Part shown: positions 6,011-7,829 of the stretch, piece by piece
How the letters are laid out: each line of letters begins with the position of its first letter
Numbering within the stretch: position 1 is the stretch's first letter
NCBI GenBank assembly: GCA_903864375.1
Contig: CAIPFS010000177.1
Coordinates: 1 to 7,829 of the forward strand
DNA: 7,829 nucleotides
Direction of reading: 5' to 3'
From: an uncultured Verrucomicrobiota bacterium
Lineage (GTDB): Bacteria; Verrucomicrobiota; Verrucomicrobiia; Limisphaerales; UBA9464
Notes under the pieces: model-generated
Told to the model about the DNA's origin: nothing
What the model saw: the letters and a program-made list of their open reading frames with translations, nothing else
Databases searched by the model: none
Made by a program: the position numbers and the translations under genes

Positions 6011-6712
6011 TCAGAGCTTCTTGACCCGGATATTCTTGTACAGGACCACGCTCTTGGGGTCATGCGCCTGGAGCGCGATGGTCCCGCTACTGAGCTTGCG
6101 TTCAAAGTCCTTTCCGGCCACGCGCCCGGGTTCCTCCGTGAAGTCGTTCACCAGCTTGCCATCGATGTACACCTTGATGTTGTTGCCCTTGACCACGATG
6201 TGCTGGGTCCACCACTGATTGTCCTTGGCAAACTGCTCTTTGACGTCCTGCACGGCATAGACGCTTCCGGTTTTTCGCCAGTCTCCGTGGGTGTTGTTCA
6301 CCTGAATCTCGTATCCACCCCAGGGCCAACCTTCATCCTGGTACTTGGTGTGGATATAAATGCCACCGTTGGATCCGGGAACCGTTTTCACGTCGACCTT
6401 GAGCTCGAAGTCTTTAAACGGGGCCAGCGGGCCGTAGTAGTACAGATGGCTGCGGTCGCCGTTGGCACGAAAAGCACCATCGACAATGTTCCAGGAATCC
6501 GGGCGTTCACTGACCCGCCAATTGGTCCAGGTTCCGTCGAAAATCGGGGTGAAACCCTCGGCATCCACAGGAGCGACCGCCATGGCTGCATGGTCATGGG
6601 ACGAGCCCGTTGATTTCGGGCCGCCATCGCAGCACGACTTGGAGGTGGAGCAACCGGTCAGGACGACCGCGGCCATCGCAGCGCCCCAGATCAGGGAGAA
6701 AGGGTTTTTCAT
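6011..6712 (-). CDS. Lipoprotein with 3-keto-disaccharide hydrolase domain (DUF1080)
   Basis: This 233-residue protein starts MKNPFSL with a hydrophobic stretch and lipobox LTGC (C21), so it should be lipid-anchored at the cell envelope. A short Ser/Gly/His linker (22-50) leads to the domain at about 52-233: GFTPIFDG with TWTNWRV, FELKVDVKT, NGGIYIHTKYQ, GGYEIQVNN, NNIKVYIDGKLVNDF, GTIALQAHDP and the closing VLYKNIRVKKL. This strand order is the PF06439 concanavalin-like fold. Some members hydrolyse 3-keto-glycosides made by sugar oxidation, but most are untested and some may only bind sugar. The frame stays open far upstream, to 7447, but that part is antisense to sppA and lacks protein-like sequence; the lipobox signal fixes the start at 6712. 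A tandem hairpin ends the gene. It is divergent from sppA, with 111 bp between starts. The domain is secure, the substrate unknown. Confidence 0.9.
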   Translation of the reverse strand: MKNPFSLIWGAAMAAVVLTGCSTSKSCCDGGPKSTGSSHDHAAMAVAPVDAEGFTPIFDGTWTNWRVSERPDSWNIVDGAFRANGDRSHLYYYGPLAPFKDFELKVDVKTVPGSNGGIYIHTKYQDEGWPWGGYEIQVNNTHGDWRKTGSVYAVQDVKEQFAKDNQWWTQHIVVKGNNIKVYIDGKLVNDFTEEPGRVAGKDFERKLSSGTIALQAHDPKSVVLYKNIRVKKL

Positions 6713-6823
6713 TCGGTAGGGGAGAAAGAATAGGTAGGAGGCCCCGGTCGGGCAATCGTATTTGGCGAAGGAGCCTTCCCCGCTCTTGCCACCAGCATCA
6801 CTGCGGTTAGCCTCCGACCCACT
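6713..6823. promoter_or_regulatory. Divergent promoter region between the DUF1080 lipoprotein gene and sppA
   Basis: These 111 bp must carry promoters for both directions. On the minus strand TTGCCC (6755-6750) is followed after exactly 17 bp by TATTCT (6732-6727), each four of six to consensus. That would start the transcript only a few bases before the lipoprotein ATG, giving a nearly leaderless message and fitting the absence of a Shine-Dalgarno there. I find no convincing plus-strand promoter or ribosome-binding site for sppA. Confidence 0.35.
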
Positions 6824-7829
6824 ATGAATGAAGGCGTGCCTCCCCAGCTTCCGCCCCCTGTCCTCCCGGCAGCGCCGACTCCCTTCCCTCCCCCTCCTTC
6901 CGCACCCACTTATCCACCCGCCCGGCGGGGAGGTTCTGTGATATGGATTCTCGCGGCCGTCATGCTGTTCCTCCTGCTGGCGGTCAGCGTCGTCCTCAAT
7001 CTGACCCTGATTAGCAGCAAGGTCAGTCATTGGTCCGGGCACAAGGCCCATCCCGGACGCGGACAAACTGAACTCGAGGAGGTGATCCTCGAAGATCACG
7101 AATCGACCAACAAGATTGCCGTGCTCGACATTGATGGCGAAATTTCCGGGGAGACCTCGCGAGGCGAAGCCTACAGTCTGGTGGAACTGATCCGGCACCA
7201 ACTGGACCGTGCCGCCGATGATCAAGTAAAGGCAGTGATTCTTCGCATCGATTCGCCGGGCGGCGAAGTTCTTGCCAGCGATGAAATCTATCGATCCATC
7301 CGGCAATTCCAGGAAAGCAACAACATCCCGGTCATCACCAGCATGGGGTCGCTGGCCGCGTCGGGGGGCTACTACATCAGTGCCGCCTCGCGCTGGATTG
7401 TGGCGAATGAGATGACCATCACCGGCAGCATCGGCGTCATTTTCCACACCTACAATTACCGGGGCCTGATGGACAAACTGGGCGTCCGCCCCAGTGTGGT
7501 GAAAAGCGGAAAGCTCAAGGACATGCTCAGCCCGGACAAACGGCCGGAGGACGAGTTACCCGAAGAAAAGGAAATCCTCCGCAACATGATCAACGAGAGT
7601 TTTACCCGATTCAAGACCGTCATTACCGAGGGACGTGGAGCAGCCGCGGAGCGCAACAAGGAGGAAGACAACACCGAAGGTCGTGAACTGTCGGCCAACT
7701 GGACTGACTTTGCCGATGGCCGGATTCTGTCCGGGCGCGAGGCGCAGAATCTGGGATTGGTGGACGAACTCGGTAACTTCGACACCGCGGTGGAGCGGGC
7801 CATGACTCTGGCCGAGGTGGATGACGCCA
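6824..7829 (+). CDS. sppA: Signal peptide peptidase SppA (S49 family), 3' end cut by window edge
   Basis: The frame starts at ATG 6824 and is still open at the window end, giving 335 residues. Residues 1-35 are a proline-rich cytoplasmic tail and 38-63 a single membrane segment. The peptidase domain begins near 97 (KIAVLDIDGEI), with RIDSPGGEV (141-149), the nucleophile S180 in AASGGYY, TGSIGVIF (200-207) and KSGKLKDM (227-234). K232 is 52 residues after S180, the same spacing as the Ser147/Lys199 pair known for Bacillus SppA. ILSGREAQNLGLVDELG (301-317) is the usual C-terminal motif. SppA is a membrane-bound serine/lysine protease that degrades cleaved signal peptides and other membrane fragments. 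Length and motif order suggest only a short C-terminal piece is missing and that this is the short, bacillus-type form. The Pro-rich N-terminus is longer than in Bacillus SppA. No clear Shine-Dalgarno precedes the start, but TM placement supports it. Confidence 0.93.
   Translation, partial: MNEGVPPQLPPPVLPAAPTPFPPPPSAPTYPPARRGGSVIWILAAVMLFLLLAVSVVLNLTLISSKVSHWSGHKAHPGRGQTELEEVILEDHESTNKIAVLDIDGEISGETSRGEAYSLVELIRHQLDRAADDQVKAVILRIDSPGGEVLASDEIYRSIRQFQESNNIPVITSMGSLAASGGYYISAASRWIVANEMTITGSIGVIFHTYNYRGLMDKLGVRPSVVKSGKLKDMLSPDKRPEDELPEEKEILRNMINESFTRFKTVITEGRGAAAERNKEEDNTEGRELSANWTDFADGRILSGREAQNLGLVDELGNFDTAVERAMTLAEVDDA

Noticed and set aside
6005..6613. 202-residue plus-strand open frame
   Set aside because: It is the antisense shadow of the DUF1080 domain; no recognisable motif or ribosome-binding site.
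6713..7447. Upstream in-frame extension of the DUF1080 lipoprotein frame, giving a 478-residue protein
   Set aside because: It lies antisense to sppA, has low-complexity shadow-like sequence, and a lipobox signal peptide begins at 6712.
7456..7803. 115-residue minus-strand open frame
   Set aside because: Antisense shadow of the SppA peptidase domain; very Ser/Arg/Leu-rich.
1..7829. CRISPR array, tRNA/rRNA, complete insertion sequence, or defence/toxin system
   Set aside because: No regularly spaced repeats, no tRNA-like cloverleaf or rRNA sequence noticed, and no terminal inverted repeats; the only mobile-type gene is the partial transposase tail.

Overview
The window looks like chromosome of a GC-rich, free-living Verrucomicrobiota bacterium, plausibly Limisphaerales/Pedosphaera-like. 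This is inference from protein style; there is no rRNA or other marker gene. The clues are two large secreted proteins ending in the short beta-rich C-terminal module common in that phylum, a 3-keto-disaccharide-hydrolase-type (DUF1080) lipoprotein, a REP-associated transposase tail, and weak or absent Shine-Dalgarno sequences.

Layout: (1) 1-207, plus strand, the 3' end of a REP-associated tyrosine transposase. (2) 385-3796, minus strand, three closely spaced genes read right to left: a secreted GH51-like glycoside hydrolase, an MBL-fold hydrolase of the UlaG/NAPE-PLD type, and a small FmdB-type zinc-ribbon protein. Gaps are 39 and 49 bp, so they may be one transcript. (3) 4108-5646, minus strand, a large secreted multidomain beta-rich protein with a carbohydrate-binding-like N-terminal domain, followed by a strong stem-loop. 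(4) 5647-5933, a gene-free leader crowded with inverted repeats. (5) 6011-6712, minus strand, the DUF1080 lipoprotein, ending in two tandem hairpins, the second a classical intrinsic terminator. (6) 6824-7829, plus strand and divergent, a signal peptide peptidase SppA that runs off the window just short of its C-terminus.

How it fits together: the secreted hydrolase, the secreted binding-type protein and the lipoprotein are all predicted to act outside the cytoplasm on glycans or sugars, so 1652-6712 reads as a small polysaccharide-handling neighbourhood. No transporter, regulator or SusC/D pair is present. The MBL hydrolase, FmdB protein and SppA look like housekeeping neighbours. I see no CRISPR array, phage, toxin-antitoxin or defence system, and no convincing undescribed system. 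The points most worth a second look are the inverted-repeat-rich leader, the C-terminal module shared by the two neighbouring secreted proteins, the uncharacterised middle domain of the 512-residue protein, and a possible REP-like hairpin beside the transposase tail.
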